From Actinomadura formosensis NBRC 14204 (GTDB lineage Bacteria; Actinomycetota; Actinomycetes; Streptosporangiales; Streptosporangiaceae), in the NCBI RefSeq assembly GCF_001552155.1, contig NZ_BCQQ01000077.1:1-34602 (forward strand): DNA of 34,602 nucleotides. The letters run 5' to 3'. Positions within the stretch are counted from its first letter, which is position 1; the number at the start of each line of letters is the position of its first letter. This document shows positions 21,824-30,093 of the stretch, in pieces. Under the pieces are notes generated by a model. That model was not told where the DNA came from. It made no database searches and worked only from the letters and a program-made list of their open reading frames with translations. The translations under genes were made by a program, and so were the position numbers.

Positions 21824-22190
21824 GGTGACTCCTTTGGTGACAAGCCGGATGACGACGCGAAATCGGTCGGTCGTGCCTCCGGGACACCGCGCGTTCCGAG
21901 GACTAGGCTCAGCGCCGACGATCAGTCGGCACGCCCCCGCCCCGGAGGACTTTCAGGCAAAAAGAAAGAGCGCCCCTGAGGGGCGCCCATTCGGACAATC
22001 CAACACTGGTCTTGATCGTCTCTCGTACTCCCCTGACGGCCGCCAAACCTCATGGAGCACGAGCGACATCGAGCGCTGTTCTTGAACGTCGGTGATGACC
22101 ATAGCATCGCGCCCCGGCGCTGGACGAGCATGCCCGAGCGACACGCCGAAGCTCTCCGGTGACTCCTCCAGTGACACCTCGGGTGACACC
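21824..22190 (+). repeat. GGTGAC iteron-like repeats in two clusters
   Basis: GGTGACTCC (21824) and GGTGACAAG (21836) are 12 bp apart. GGTGACTCC (22158), AGTGACACC (22170) and GGTGACACC (22182) continue with the same 12-bp period. The first pair lies upstream of the winged-helix gene and the second cluster inside its first codons. Direct repeats near one helical turn apart around a DNA-binding protein gene are the hallmark of iteron-type plasmid origins. The remainder of 21760-22091 has no coding gene. Confidence 0.5.
21950..22095 (-). ncRNA. candidate antisense RNA ending at an intrinsic terminator
   Basis: On the minus strand GCGCCCCT and AGGGGCGC (21970-21986) form a hairpin with a one-base centre followed by TCTTTCTTTTTG, the clearest intrinsic terminator in the window. 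No minus-strand protein gene with a ribosome site ends here. A transcript reaching it from near 22095 (a weak -10, TATGGT, is visible at about 22104-22109) would run antisense to the leader and start of the winged-helix gene at 22092. Antisense RNAs commonly limit plasmid Rep synthesis. The boundaries, especially the 5' end, are inferred. Confidence 0.4.
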
Positions 22191-23534
22191 CCCCCAGCGG
22201 CCCGAAATCCGCTCCGCCCGCCCGCGCGTGCGCGGCGGACCCGCCGCGGCTGCCCCAACAAGGAACGCCGGGCAACGGCGTCGTACGGTGACGCCGATGC
22301 GCAGCCGTCGCTGCCGCCGGCGCTGTGGTGGCGGCTGGTGGAGCTGCTGTACGCGCGCGGGGAGCTGTCGCCGTACGCGCGGCGGATGGCCAAGCACGCC
22401 ACCCATCACGCGACGGGGCGCGGCCGCCTGGACGACGTCGAGAACGGGCTGATCCCCGGCTACAAGGGCCGCCACGGCATCGGCCGACGCAGCGCCTACA
22501 CCGACCTTGGGCGGCTGCGGGAGGCCGGGCTGCTGCGTCAGGTGCACGCCGCCTGCCCCGGCCGGGGTGTGGCCTACCAGATGTGCGTGCCGCAGACGCT
22601 GCCCGCCGACCTGCCCGCTGGGATCCGTGCCGAGCTGCGCAAGCGGTGGGCCCGCCCGTCCACGTCCTCCACGGTCGCCCGTGCCGCGGCACGGCGTCCC
22701 GCGCCGCCGGCGGGCGAGGCCGTCCGGGTGCGCATCCCCCTGGCCGAGGGCCACCGGCTCATGGCCGACGTTGACACGGTCCGGCTGGGCACCCTGACCG
22801 CCCCGCCCCGCGAAACCTTGCCATCCCGTGGAGGACTGCACACGTGTCCTTTCCTTAAGAGGGCTCTCCCCCAACCCCGCCTATCCAGGTCCCGGCAGGG
22901 CTCCGCACCACCCTCGGATCCGCCCATGGGGCGAGTCTTCGACCGCGAAGGGGTCGTGATCGAGGAGGTGATCTCCCGGTGCATGGCCCTGTGGGGCGCT
23001 CAGCGGCCCGCTGGCGGCCTCCCAGACGCTCAGGTGATGGCCAGGCTGCGTCCGATGCTGGGGTCGGCCCTGTGCTGGCACACCTCCGCCGACGTGATCG
23101 AGGCCCTGACCGCCCAGACCCGATCCGCCCGCGACCTCGGCGCGGTCGCCGCGACCCGGCTTCGCCGGATGATCCTGGCCGCCCGACGCGCCGCCCGCAT
23201 CGCCGTCGACGACGACGGAGCCCGCTACCGCGACCTGCAGGACGCCCTGGCCCACAACCGCGCCCACGCCATGGACGCCTCCGCCGACGCCCGCCGATCC
23301 GCCCGCCAGGCCCTGGCCGCCGCCCGCGACCGGCACCGCGCCGCCACCGGCCGTCCCGTCCCGCCGCGTCCCCTGCCACGCACCCCCGCCCCGGCGCCCG
23401 CCGTGCCCGTCGACGCCTGCCCCGCCGAGGACGTCCTGGACTCGGTCGACCTCCGTCTGCTCCGCCAGGCCACCGCCAACGCCCGCACGGGCACGGCCCG
23501 GTGGCGAACCCCGAACACCACCGGCCTTTACTAA
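22092..23534 (+). CDS. winged-helix protein, candidate replication initiator
   Basis: The 480-residue protein has a Ser/Thr/Arg-rich N-terminus, part of which (SGDSSSDTSGDTPP) is encoded by the iteron-like repeats. A DNA-binding domain at about 70-175 reads LWWRLVELLYARGELSPYARRMAKHATHH, then RRSAYTDLGRLREAGLLRQV, ending GVAYQMCVPQTL. A middle region is at about 265-360 (VFDREGVVIEEVISRCMALWG; ADVIEALTAQTRSARDLGAVAATRLRRMILAARRAAR) and the C-terminus is Arg/Pro-rich. It is not a RepSA or Prim-Pol type and shows no polymerase motif. Flanking iterons, a possible antisense RNA and a central position between transfer and mobilization genes make a Rep role attractive. A regulatory role is the alternative. 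GTG 22092 or ATG 22095 is the start; neither has a good ribosome site. Confidence 0.55.
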   Translation: MMTIASRPGAGRACPSDTPKLSGDSSSDTSGDTPPAARNPLRPPARARRTRRGCPNKERRATASYGDADAQPSLPPALWWRLVELLYARGELSPYARRMAKHATHHATGRGRLDDVENGLIPGYKGRHGIGRRSAYTDLGRLREAGLLRQVHAACPGRGVAYQMCVPQTLPADLPAGIRAELRKRWARPSTSSTVARAAARRPAPPAGEAVRVRIPLAEGHRLMADVDTVRLGTLTAPPRETLPSRGGLHTCPFLKRALPQPRLSRSRQGSAPPSDPPMGRVFDREGVVIEEVISRCMALWGAQRPAGGLPDAQVMARLRPMLGSALCWHTSADVIEALTAQTRSARDLGAVAATRLRRMILAARRAARIAVDDDGARYRDLQDALAHNRAHAMDASADARRSARQALAAARDRHRAATGRPVPPRPLPRTPAPAPAVPVDACPAEDVLDSVDLRLLRQATANARTGTARWRTPNTTGLY

Positions 23535-23545
23535 GTAAAGGCCGG
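23521..23545 (+). terminator. 25-bp palindrome over the stop codon
   Basis: CCGGCCTTTACT and AGTAAAGGCCGG flank a single A, and the TAA stop lies at its centre. It is a probable terminator for the 22092 gene and works in either direction. A second small stem (CCGGGC/GCCCGG around 23591-23606) follows. Confidence 0.6.
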
Positions 23546-23606
23546 TGCCGGGCGTGAGAGCAAGATGAGGAACAGGCGCCTGATCGGCGCCCCGGGCTTC
23601 CGCCCG

Positions 23607-23643
23607 GGATGATCACCCTCCTACCTTCGGAGAGTGATCATCC
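23607..23643 (+). other. oriT-like dyad upstream of mobilization genes
   Basis: GGATGATCAC (23607-23616) and GTGATCATCC (23634-23643) are a perfect 10-bp inverted repeat; inside, CTCC (23618-23621) pairs with GGAG (23629-23632). It stands immediately before the MobC-like and relaxase genes, where the recognition hairpin of MOB-type oriT is usually found, with nic a few bases 3' of the dyad. No nic consensus is claimed. Confidence 0.5.
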
Positions 23644-23693
23644 CCGCCCCTGGATCACGGGGCGGGCGCTCCGCTCGGGGAAGGGGCCGCACG

Positions 23694-24203
23694 GTGGGCG
23701 ACGGCGAGACGGCGGGCGGCACCGTGCCGGGCCCGGCCGCGCCGCCGGCCATCGAGGGAACCGCGGGGAATGAAGGCCAGGCGCTTGCCGACCGGCCCGC
23801 GCGGCGGCGCCGGGTGAGCGGCGGCCGAGGCAACAAGCACTCGGTGCGGTTCACCGACGCCGAGGACGACGTCGTCCAGGCGGCCGCCGATGTGGCCGGG
23901 TTGACGGTGCCGCACCTGATCGCCGAGACCGTGCTGGCGGCGGTGACCGGGCGCGGCGCCGGGCGCGGGCAGCAGCTTCCGGTGGCCGAGCGGCGGGCGC
24001 TGGCGGCCGAGCTGGCGGGCGTGCGGGCCCTGCTGGCGTCGATCGGCGGGAACGTCAACCAGCTCGCCGCCGCCGCCAACTCTGGGAACCTCCCGGCCGC
24101 CGGCGCCGTCGAGGCGACCATGGACGCCGTTACCCGGATGCTGGCCCGGCTGGACGCCGCGATCGCCCCGCTGGAAGGCCGCCCCGGCGGTGACCGCAGG
24201 TGA
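23694..24203 (+). CDS. MobC-like mobilization accessory protein
   Basis: From the GTG at 23694 (ribosome-like GGGGAAGGGG upstream) the protein is 169 residues. An earlier GTG at 23634 would overlap the dyad. Residues about 50-95 (NKHSVRFTDAEDDVVQAAADVAGLTVPHLIAETVLAAV) resemble the ribbon-helix-helix fold. A MobC signature follows at about 105-140 (LPVAERRALAAELAGVRALLASIGGNVNQLAAAANSG). MobC proteins help the relaxase open oriT. The stop overlaps the relaxase start by four bases (GTGA). Confidence 0.8.
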   Translation: MGDGETAGGTVPGPAAPPAIEGTAGNEGQALADRPARRRRVSGGRGNKHSVRFTDAEDDVVQAAADVAGLTVPHLIAETVLAAVTGRGAGRGQQLPVAERRALAAELAGVRALLASIGGNVNQLAAAANSGNLPAAGAVEATMDAVTRMLARLDAAIAPLEGRPGGDRR

Positions 24204-26722
24204 ACAACAAGATCATGAAGCGGGGCCGCAACGTGGCCGGGCTGGTCCGGTACCTGTTCGGCAAGGGCGACGCCAACGAACACACCGGCCAGCGGATCAT
24301 CGCGGCCGCCGCGACGCTGGGCATCGCCGACGGCACCCGCCTGGACGCTCCCGGCGACTGGCCGAAGGTGCTGGAGGTGGCCCGCCATCTCGATGCGCAC
24401 CGCCGCCTCGCCGGCGTCGCCCCCGAAGACGGCTGGGTCTGGCACTGCGCGATCAGCCTGCCGCCCGGCGAGCGGCTGGCCGATGCGCAGTGGGCCGAGG
24501 TCGCCCGCGAGACCGTCCGCCGCCTCGGCTTCGAGGCCGATGAGGAATCCGGCCGGGCCGGGTGCCGGTGGATCGCCGTCCACCACGGCCCCTCCGGGAA
24601 AGGTGACGGGGGCAACGACCACATCCACCTCGCGGTCAACCTCGTCCGCTCGGATCTGACCATCGCCGCGCCCGGCCGCGACCGCATCGCCATGTCGCGG
24701 CTGTGCGGCGACGCCGAACGCCGCTACGGGCTGTACGTGGTCGAGGGCCGGCCCGGGCGCGGGATGCCCGGCTACACCCGCGCCGCCAAAGAACGTGCAG
24801 AACGCGCCCGCCGCCGCACCCAACCGGCCCGCACGCAGGGCAAGGCACGGGGCCGCGCACAGGGCCGCGACGTCGGCGAAGCTGCGGGCCGGGCCGTCCC
24901 CGAGACTGCCACGCTGGCCCGCAAGGTCCGTGCCGCCGCCACCGCCGCGACTGGCGAGGCCGAGTTCGTCCAGGCCGCGCTGGACGCCGGGATCTTGCTC
25001 CGCCCCCGCTACGGCAAGGGCGGCGACCGCAGCCAGGTCGTCGGCTACTCCGCCGCGCTGCCCGGCAACGGTTCGGGGACGGCCGGGCCGATCTGGTACG
25101 GCGGCGGGAAACTCGCCGCCGACCTGTCCCTGCCCCGGCTGCGCGCCCGCTGGACGACAGCGCCCAAGGCGACGCCGCCCGGTGCGCTGCCCGCCTGGCA
25201 GCACGCCAACGACCTCGCCGCCGGTCCCGCCGGGACGGGCGCGCGTACGCGCGCCGACGCCGCCCCGCCCGCCGACGAGCCCGCCGGGCAGGCTGCCAGG
25301 CAGTGGCAGCGAGCCGCCGCCCGCGCCGCCGCCGCCCGCGCCCTGCACGACCTCCCGCACGGCGATACCGCCGGATGGGCGGCGGCCGCGTCCGACACCG
25401 CCGGACTGCTGAGCCTGCTGGCCGACCGCGTCGACGACGACGATCTGGCCGCCGAACTGGCCGACGCCGCACACACCCTGGCCTGGTCAGCCCAGACACC
25501 CCGCCACCCCCGCACCCGCGACCACCGCGGCGCCGACCACCGCGGGGACCGCCGGGCCCCTGCGCGCTCAGACCTGGCCGAGGTCGCCCGGTTCGTCCGC
25601 GCCGCCACCCGCCGCGGCGGCGGCACGGCCGAGGACACCGCGGTCGCGGTGGCGATCGCCGCGCTGGTCCTGGCCCTGCTCGCCGCCGTCGCCCTGATCC
25701 GGGCATGGCACGACCACCAGCAGCACCGCCGCCAGGCCGCCGCCCTCGGCACCGGATACCAGCGCTGCCGGATCGCCGCCCGCGCCCACGCCGGAAACGC
25801 CGCGCCGCCCTGGCAGCACCGCCCCCACGGCGCCCTCGGCGACGCCGCCCTGCGCCGCCAGGCCGACCGCGTCGCCGCCGAGCTGGCCCGCTTCACCCAG
25901 ATCGAGAGCCGCGCCGCCGTCCTGCTGCAGCAGGCCCGCGCCGGCGACGGTCCCGCCGCCAGCCGGCTACGCGACCGCGCCGCCGCCCTCACCGCCGCGG
26001 CCGCCGCCGAGACCGAACTGCCCGCCGCCCGCAACCGCCTCGCCGCCGCCCTGGCCGAACAGGACGCCGCCCGGGCTCGCCTCGCCGAGCTGGCCCCGCT
26101 CGCCGACCTCGGCCGCCTGGCGCTGCGCGCGCACCGAACCAGCCGAGCCCAACTCACCCGAGACCAGGCCGCCGCCCGCGACCGGCTCACCGCCGCGACC
26201 ACCGCCGAACACAACGCCCGCGCCCGCCTGGCCGACCTCACCCTGCAGGCCGCCGCCCCGTTCACCGGCGACCAAGGCACCCCCGCCCGCCCCGCCTGGC
26301 AGGACGGCGCCGCCACCGCCGAGCACACCGACCTGACCACCAACTGGCACGAGCACCTCGCCGCAGCGATCGCCGACGACGTCGACACCGCGCCCGACCG
26401 CGCAGCCGGCCTGACCGCCCAGACCCGCACCGCCGTCCACGCCACCCGCCGCATCCTGCACACCACCACCCAGCCACGCGGCCCCGCCACCGCCGTACAA
26501 GCCCGCGAGCGCCTCGCCGAGCTGCGCACCGAACAGGCCATCCGCGCCACGCTCCCGGCCGACCGCGCCGACCGTGAACAGCAGCAGCGCCTGCAGCACG
26601 CCGCCGCCCGCCGCGCCGCCCGGCCCCAGGCGGCGCCGCGCCGGGACGATCCCCACCACGGCCCCGACCACGGCCCCCAGGACGGGCCCGGCCACGGCCG
26701 GGCCGGAGGATTCGGCCGGTAG
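24200..26722 (+). CDS. MOBP-type relaxase (MobA/VirD2-like)
   Basis: The 840-residue protein has relaxase motifs in the first 200 residues: a probable catalytic Tyr18 in GLVRYLFGKG, motif II-like HCAISLPPGERLADAQWAEVA, and motif III GNDHIHLAVNLV with the metal-binding His141 and His143 (an additional His pair is at HHGPSG just before). It nicks oriT and stays covalently bound to the strand. Beyond about 230 it is very Ala/Arg-rich, with helical regions and a hydrophobic stretch at about 481-503 (VAVAIAALVLALLAAVALI) that could be a membrane anchor, unusual for relaxases. A long Arg/Ala coiled C-terminus follows. No primase or helicase motif is seen. Having a relaxase beside an FtsK-type double-strand pump is noteworthy. 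GTG start. Confidence 0.85.
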   Translation: MNNKIMKRGRNVAGLVRYLFGKGDANEHTGQRIIAAAATLGIADGTRLDAPGDWPKVLEVARHLDAHRRLAGVAPEDGWVWHCAISLPPGERLADAQWAEVARETVRRLGFEADEESGRAGCRWIAVHHGPSGKGDGGNDHIHLAVNLVRSDLTIAAPGRDRIAMSRLCGDAERRYGLYVVEGRPGRGMPGYTRAAKERAERARRRTQPARTQGKARGRAQGRDVGEAAGRAVPETATLARKVRAAATAATGEAEFVQAALDAGILLRPRYGKGGDRSQVVGYSAALPGNGSGTAGPIWYGGGKLAADLSLPRLRARWTTAPKATPPGALPAWQHANDLAAGPAGTGARTRADAAPPADEPAGQAARQWQRAAARAAAARALHDLPHGDTAGWAAAASDTAGLLSLLADRVDDDDLAAELADAAHTLAWSAQTPRHPRTRDHRGADHRGDRRAPARSDLAEVARFVRAATRRGGGTAEDTAVAVAIAALVLALLAAVALIRAWHDHQQHRRQAAALGTGYQRCRIAARAHAGNAAPPWQHRPHGALGDAALRRQADRVAAELARFTQIESRAAVLLQQARAGDGPAASRLRDRAAALTAAAAAETELPAARNRLAAALAEQDAARARLAELAPLADLGRLALRAHRTSRAQLTRDQAAARDRLTAATTAEHNARARLADLTLQAAAPFTGDQGTPARPAWQDGAATAEHTDLTTNWHEHLAAAIADDVDTAPDRAAGLTAQTRTAVHATRRILHTTTQPRGPATAVQARERLAELRTEQAIRATLPADRADREQQQRLQHAAARRAARPQAAPRRDDPHHGPDHGPQDGPGHGRAGGFGR

Positions 26723-26725
26723 CCG

Positions 26726-27267
26726 GTTAGAAAACTCACCCGCCGCCCGCCATGACCTAACCCACGGGCTGACCTGCGAAGAGTTAGGTGAGTGAGGTGC
26801 CCCCGGCAGGTTAGGCGCGAGGGCCAGGAGGAGCGCGTACGGCACCTCGAACGCTCCACCCGCGACCTAACTAACCCCGGCTGCCCAGGGATGCTCCTGC
26901 AGGGCAGTCGGGCCCACGAACGGCATGGCGTACCCATGGGCTGAGCTGCGGTGATGGTGGTGGTGGGGTGTGCCCGTCATAGACAGAACCCCGAACGGCA
27001 CCCCAAGAAGACAGGCAGCGACGATCAGCGGTAGGAGGGGCGGCTGGATCACTGACGAGCCCAGCCCGGCGAACGCGGGGAAGCCCGCTCTCTCGCTGCC
27101 AGGTTTCGGGAAGCGCCGTACCCGGAGGACGGTTCAGGGCGTGCGCGGACATCCCGAGATGGCAACGGGCCGCGCATCACCCCCGGCGCGGGGATCGGTC
27201 ACCGGCGCGGCCCGTGTCTCGGCCCTGGATCGTCGCGGCGGCCGCCGCGAGCTCGCCGAGACGATTC
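26726..27267 (+). repeat. structured non-coding repeat, copy 2 (split)
   Basis: The first block (26726 to about 26893) starts GTTAGAAAACTCAC. It has the stem CCTAACCC (26756-26763) with GAGTTAGG (26781-26788), in which the fourth pair is A-T where copy 1 has C-G. It ends CCTAACTAACCCCGGCTGCCC. About 230 bp of unrelated DNA (26894-27125) interrupts it. The second block (27132-27267) is about 90% identical to 1821-1936, including the CGGGCCGCGC/GCGCGGCCCG dyad, and ends with the 39-bp GC dyad (27229-27267). No gene is supported anywhere in 26723-27497. This copy follows the relaxase gene directly. Confidence 0.7.
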
Positions 27268-27429
27268 GCGGCCGAGGAACGACCGTTGTCGCCCCCGCCA
27301 GCGGCCCCGGTGTTGTGTCCCGTTCGATCTGAGACAGTCCCGTTGATCATGGGGCATTTGATCGTTTGTCCCGCCAAGCCTCGCACATCGATCACAGCCG
27401 TGCCCTAGGCCGGTACACCCAGGTAAGGG

Positions 27430-27446
27430 CCGCGACGCTGTCGCGG
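27430..27446 (-). terminator. hairpin downstream of the 27498 small gene
   Basis: CCGCGAC (27430-27436) and GTCGCGG (27440-27446) form a 7-bp stem with a GCT loop about 50 bp past the minus-strand stop. Confidence 0.45.
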
Positions 27447-27497
27447 TGATTTGTGGAGTGCCATAAGAGTCGGGTGATCGGATGAGGGGCCTAGTGC

Positions 27498-27671
27498 TCA
27501 TGAGAACCAGAACAGGGCAGAGATCACGGCTGGCAGCGCGCCCAGGAGCACCGCGATTGCCGTGAGGACCGCGGGAAGACGCGGTGCGGACCGCAGCACC
27601 CACACCACAAAGCCGATGAGGACGAAAAGGGCCAGAATCACCACAACTCCGGCGGTCAACGGGTCTTGCAT
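27498..27671 (-). CDS. two-span small membrane protein, 57 aa
   Basis: The ATG at 27671 is chosen over a more distal one because AAAGGAG lies nine bases upstream and the protein then begins MQDPLTAGVVV. Two spans are evident: about 7-27 (AGVVVILALFVLIGFVVWVL) and about 33-56 (LPAVLTAIAVLLGALPAVISALFWF), separated by RSAPR. Holin-like size and topology are suggestive, but no lysis gene accompanies it. It is transcribed away from the HTH-Sel1 gene at 28103, with 430 bp between them. I do not recognise a family. Confidence 0.6.
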   Translation of the reverse strand: MQDPLTAGVVVILALFVLIGFVVWVLRSAPRLPAVLTAIAVLLGALPAVISALFWFS

Positions 27672-28102
27672 GAATAGACGCTCCTTTGGGCCTGGGGCCG
27701 TCCGCTCGGGGGGCGTGACGTGGATTGACCCCCAGTGCGCCACAACTTGAGGAGTGCCCGAGCCCGGAAGCGCCGTTGTGGAGCGATGTGAGAGGAAGCG
27801 GAAGGAATCTCCCGTACCTGTCCCTGGTCAGTGGGTAGACCGGTGGCCAGACCGGCATGGCCTGCGGGCCGTTCTCCTACCCTCTTCACTCCTCTCGGAT
27901 CCTTTCGTTTTCGCTCTCCGAAACCGTGCCCGCCGGTCTGACCTAGGTGTTCCCAGGAACGAGAGGAAGTGGAAGGCCCCGGCCGGAGCGTGTTGACCAT
28001 GGGGCGATCGGTCGTGGTGGAAGAATGCCGATACTTGAGCGCCGAGTCGTGTCCCCCCCGGCGTATCCCCTCCGTGTTGTGACCGTCTGAGAGCAACCGA
28101 CT
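27672..28102. other. divergent intergenic region, no gene seen
   Basis: It separates the 27498 and 28103 genes and should hold both promoters. Visible words are a tandem AGACCGG...GGCC pair at about 27838-27863 and a small palindrome GTTCCCAGGAAC at about 27950. Base composition is less GC-rich than the genes. No ribosome-site-equipped frame is present. Confidence 0.4.
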
Positions 28103-29572
28103 ATGGCCGACAAGGCGCTTTCCCAGCATGCGCACGACCTCCCCCACGGGCCTCTGATCGAAAGCCTGAACAAGTTTCGGGATTTCTGCGGTAGGCCGAG
28201 CCTCGGGGATATCGAGCGGGTCTCCATGCAGCTCGCGAAGCGCTATGGCGGCCGCTACGGCAAGATGACGCTGTCGCAGCCCACGGTGAGCGCAGTGCTG
28301 GCGGGCAAGCGCAAGAAGCCCCCCAAGCGGACATGGCTGGTGGCCTTCGTGCTCGCCTGCGAGTGGTACGCCTGGACAGAAGCCGGTGTCCCCACCGAAT
28401 GGGGCGCACCTGAAGAGAAGCGCACCGGGCCTCCGGACCCCGACCGTGTCCTGGCTCCGTGGATCGAGGAGCACCAGGCCGCGCTCGCCGCGTATCGCTC
28501 GCGTTCCAGCACTTCGGGTTCACCCGCCGGGCCGGCCGGGCTGGATCGCTCTGCGCGGCCCCCGGCGCAGGTCCAGTGGCCCACCGCAAGGCCGGACAGC
28601 CCAGCACACCCGCTCCAGGAAGCGCCCATGGAAATCGTCCGTGGGTCTCAGCGGCCACGGCACCCCGACGGGACGCTGCATCCTGACGGCGCCCATGCCG
28701 CTGCAGAGACCGCGGCCGACCACGACTCGCCTGTGCCCGACCGCCTCGGACGCGCCTGTGGCTCGCCGCCCAGACCCTCCTACGAGTCGTTCCGGGGCCG
28801 CACCGGCACCCCCGCGATGCGTGAGCCGCTCAAGGTCCCGCCGTCGGCGCCTGAGCCGGTCAGGGCGCAGCGGGCCCGACCCGCCCCAGCCGCGGGAGCC
28901 GCAGTGCCGGCGCAACCAGTGCTGGACGCATCCCAAACCCGCATCCGGCAGGAGTTCGGGGTGCTGGGTCTGCAACTGTACGACCGGGCGCAAGAGGGGC
29001 ACGTTGAAGCGGCCTTCCGCCTGGGCACGCTGCTGTGCGCGAACCAGTCGCTGGCCGAGGGCATGTTCTATCTCGACAAGGCCAGGAACCACCGCCACAC
29101 CGGCGCCGCGGCGTTGGGACGGGCGCTGGACCGAGGCCGGCTGCGCCAGCGCGCCCTGGAGACCGTGTACGGGTTCGCCCGCGACGCCCACACCGACAAC
29201 GCGCTCCTCACCGCGGTGTCCTACTGCGCGATCGCCACCCGCAACGACCACGCCGACTCGGCGCACATGCTGGCCACCCTGCTGATCGGCATGGGACAAG
29301 GAGAACTGGCCGACCTCTACCAACGGCACGCCGCCCGCCTCCGCCAGCTCGCCGCCCGCGAACACGATTCGCTGATGACCGATACCCGCAACCGCTCCGA
29401 GGTCGCGAGCGAATCGAGCCGGCTGCTGGCCAGCATCGCCCCCGAACCACGCTTCGACCAGGCCAGCGCCACACAACCCATCGACATGGCCGCGCTGTTC
29501 GCCACGACAGACGCCGAAGAACTCGCCGAAGCCGTCCAACGCATCCCACTCGCCAGCACCACGTCGTCCTGA
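28103..29572 (+). CDS. HTH regulator with C-terminal Sel1/TPR-like repeats, paralogue 1
   Basis: The 489-residue protein has an N-terminal DNA-binding-like domain (about 15-95). SLGDIERVSMQLAKRYGG is followed by LSQPTVSAVLAGKRKKPPKRTWLVAFVLACE, a helix-turn-helix layout common in actinobacterial regulators. A long Pro/Arg-rich linker (about 120-275) follows, then a helical repeat domain at about 285-420: FGVLGLQLYDRAQEGHVEAAFRLGTLLC, FYLDKARNHRHTGAAALGRALD, TAVSYCAIATRNDHADSAHMLATLLIGMGQ. The repeats are Sel1/TPR-like protein-binding units. The whole layout recurs in the protein at 33395. No catalytic domain is seen. It is divergent from a small membrane protein gene, so it may sense a partner through the repeats and regulate locally. 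Ribosome site weak. Confidence 0.7.
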   Translation: MADKALSQHAHDLPHGPLIESLNKFRDFCGRPSLGDIERVSMQLAKRYGGRYGKMTLSQPTVSAVLAGKRKKPPKRTWLVAFVLACEWYAWTEAGVPTEWGAPEEKRTGPPDPDRVLAPWIEEHQAALAAYRSRSSTSGSPAGPAGLDRSARPPAQVQWPTARPDSPAHPLQEAPMEIVRGSQRPRHPDGTLHPDGAHAAAETAADHDSPVPDRLGRACGSPPRPSYESFRGRTGTPAMREPLKVPPSAPEPVRAQRARPAPAAGAAVPAQPVLDASQTRIRQEFGVLGLQLYDRAQEGHVEAAFRLGTLLCANQSLAEGMFYLDKARNHRHTGAAALGRALDRGRLRQRALETVYGFARDAHTDNALLTAVSYCAIATRNDHADSAHMLATLLIGMGQGELADLYQRHAARLRQLAAREHDSLMTDTRNRSEVASESSRLLASIAPEPRFDQASATQPIDMAALFATTDAEELAEAVQRIPLASTTSS

Positions 29573-29628
29573 ACGGGGTGATGCGTCTGATGGCCGTGCC
29601 TCAAACAGGATCAGTTAAGGAGATGACC

Positions 29629-30009
29629 ATGGCTAACGCTCCCGATTTCGTGACAGACGCCGACGGCATGGGGTACCTGAAGGGAGCACGTTTCGTCAGC
29701 AAAGACGAGTACCTCAAGAACATCCCCCAGGACGGTCTCACACTGCCTGTGGTGGCCACGATGCTCGCGCTCGCCGCAGACAGCACCGGGTTCATCCGCG
29801 ACGTGCAGATCGATGAGACCTTCCACGATCACATCTACACGGCCATGGGAGCCGACCCCGAGGACTTCAACGGCGGGATCACCTACAACACCTTCGTCTT
29901 CATGGCCTTTAAGGACTGTTGCTGGCGCCTGGCCACGACCGGTTATCTCGCCCAGCGAGGCAACGGCGACAGTTATGACTACCAACTCACGCTCCCCCCG
30001 GAGGCCTAG
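29629..30009 (+). CDS. unrecognised protein, 126 aa
   Basis: TAAGGAG six bases before the ATG at 29629 fixes the start. The acidic protein begins MANAPDFVTDADGMGYLKGARF and contains LPVVATMLALAADSTGFIRDVQIDETFHDHIYTAMGADPEDF and TFVFMAFKDCCWRLATTGYLAQ. This reads as a small folded alpha/beta domain with a CC pair near residue 102. It has no membrane span or signal peptide. It lies 56 bp after the HTH-Sel1 gene and may be its operon partner. Family unknown. Confidence 0.65.
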   Translation: MANAPDFVTDADGMGYLKGARFVSKDEYLKNIPQDGLTLPVVATMLALAADSTGFIRDVQIDETFHDHIYTAMGADPEDFNGGITYNTFVFMAFKDCCWRLATTGYLAQRGNGDSYDYQLTLPPEA

Positions 30010-30093
30010 ACGCCAGGTGTGAAGGATCCAGGAGCAGGGGGCCAAAGTGGGTCAACCCGGGTGGGACGGGCTGGGGGCTGCCAAAGTGAGGGG

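Noticed and set aside
26867..27152. Minus-strand frames with a hydrophobic start inside the 230-bp insertion in repeat copy 2
   Set aside because: No ribosome site, His-run and repeat-derived C-termini; likely chance frames in GC-rich DNA.
27498..27671. Two-span small protein as a phage holin
   Set aside because: No endolysin, spanin or other lysis or phage structural gene is nearby; topology alone is not enough.
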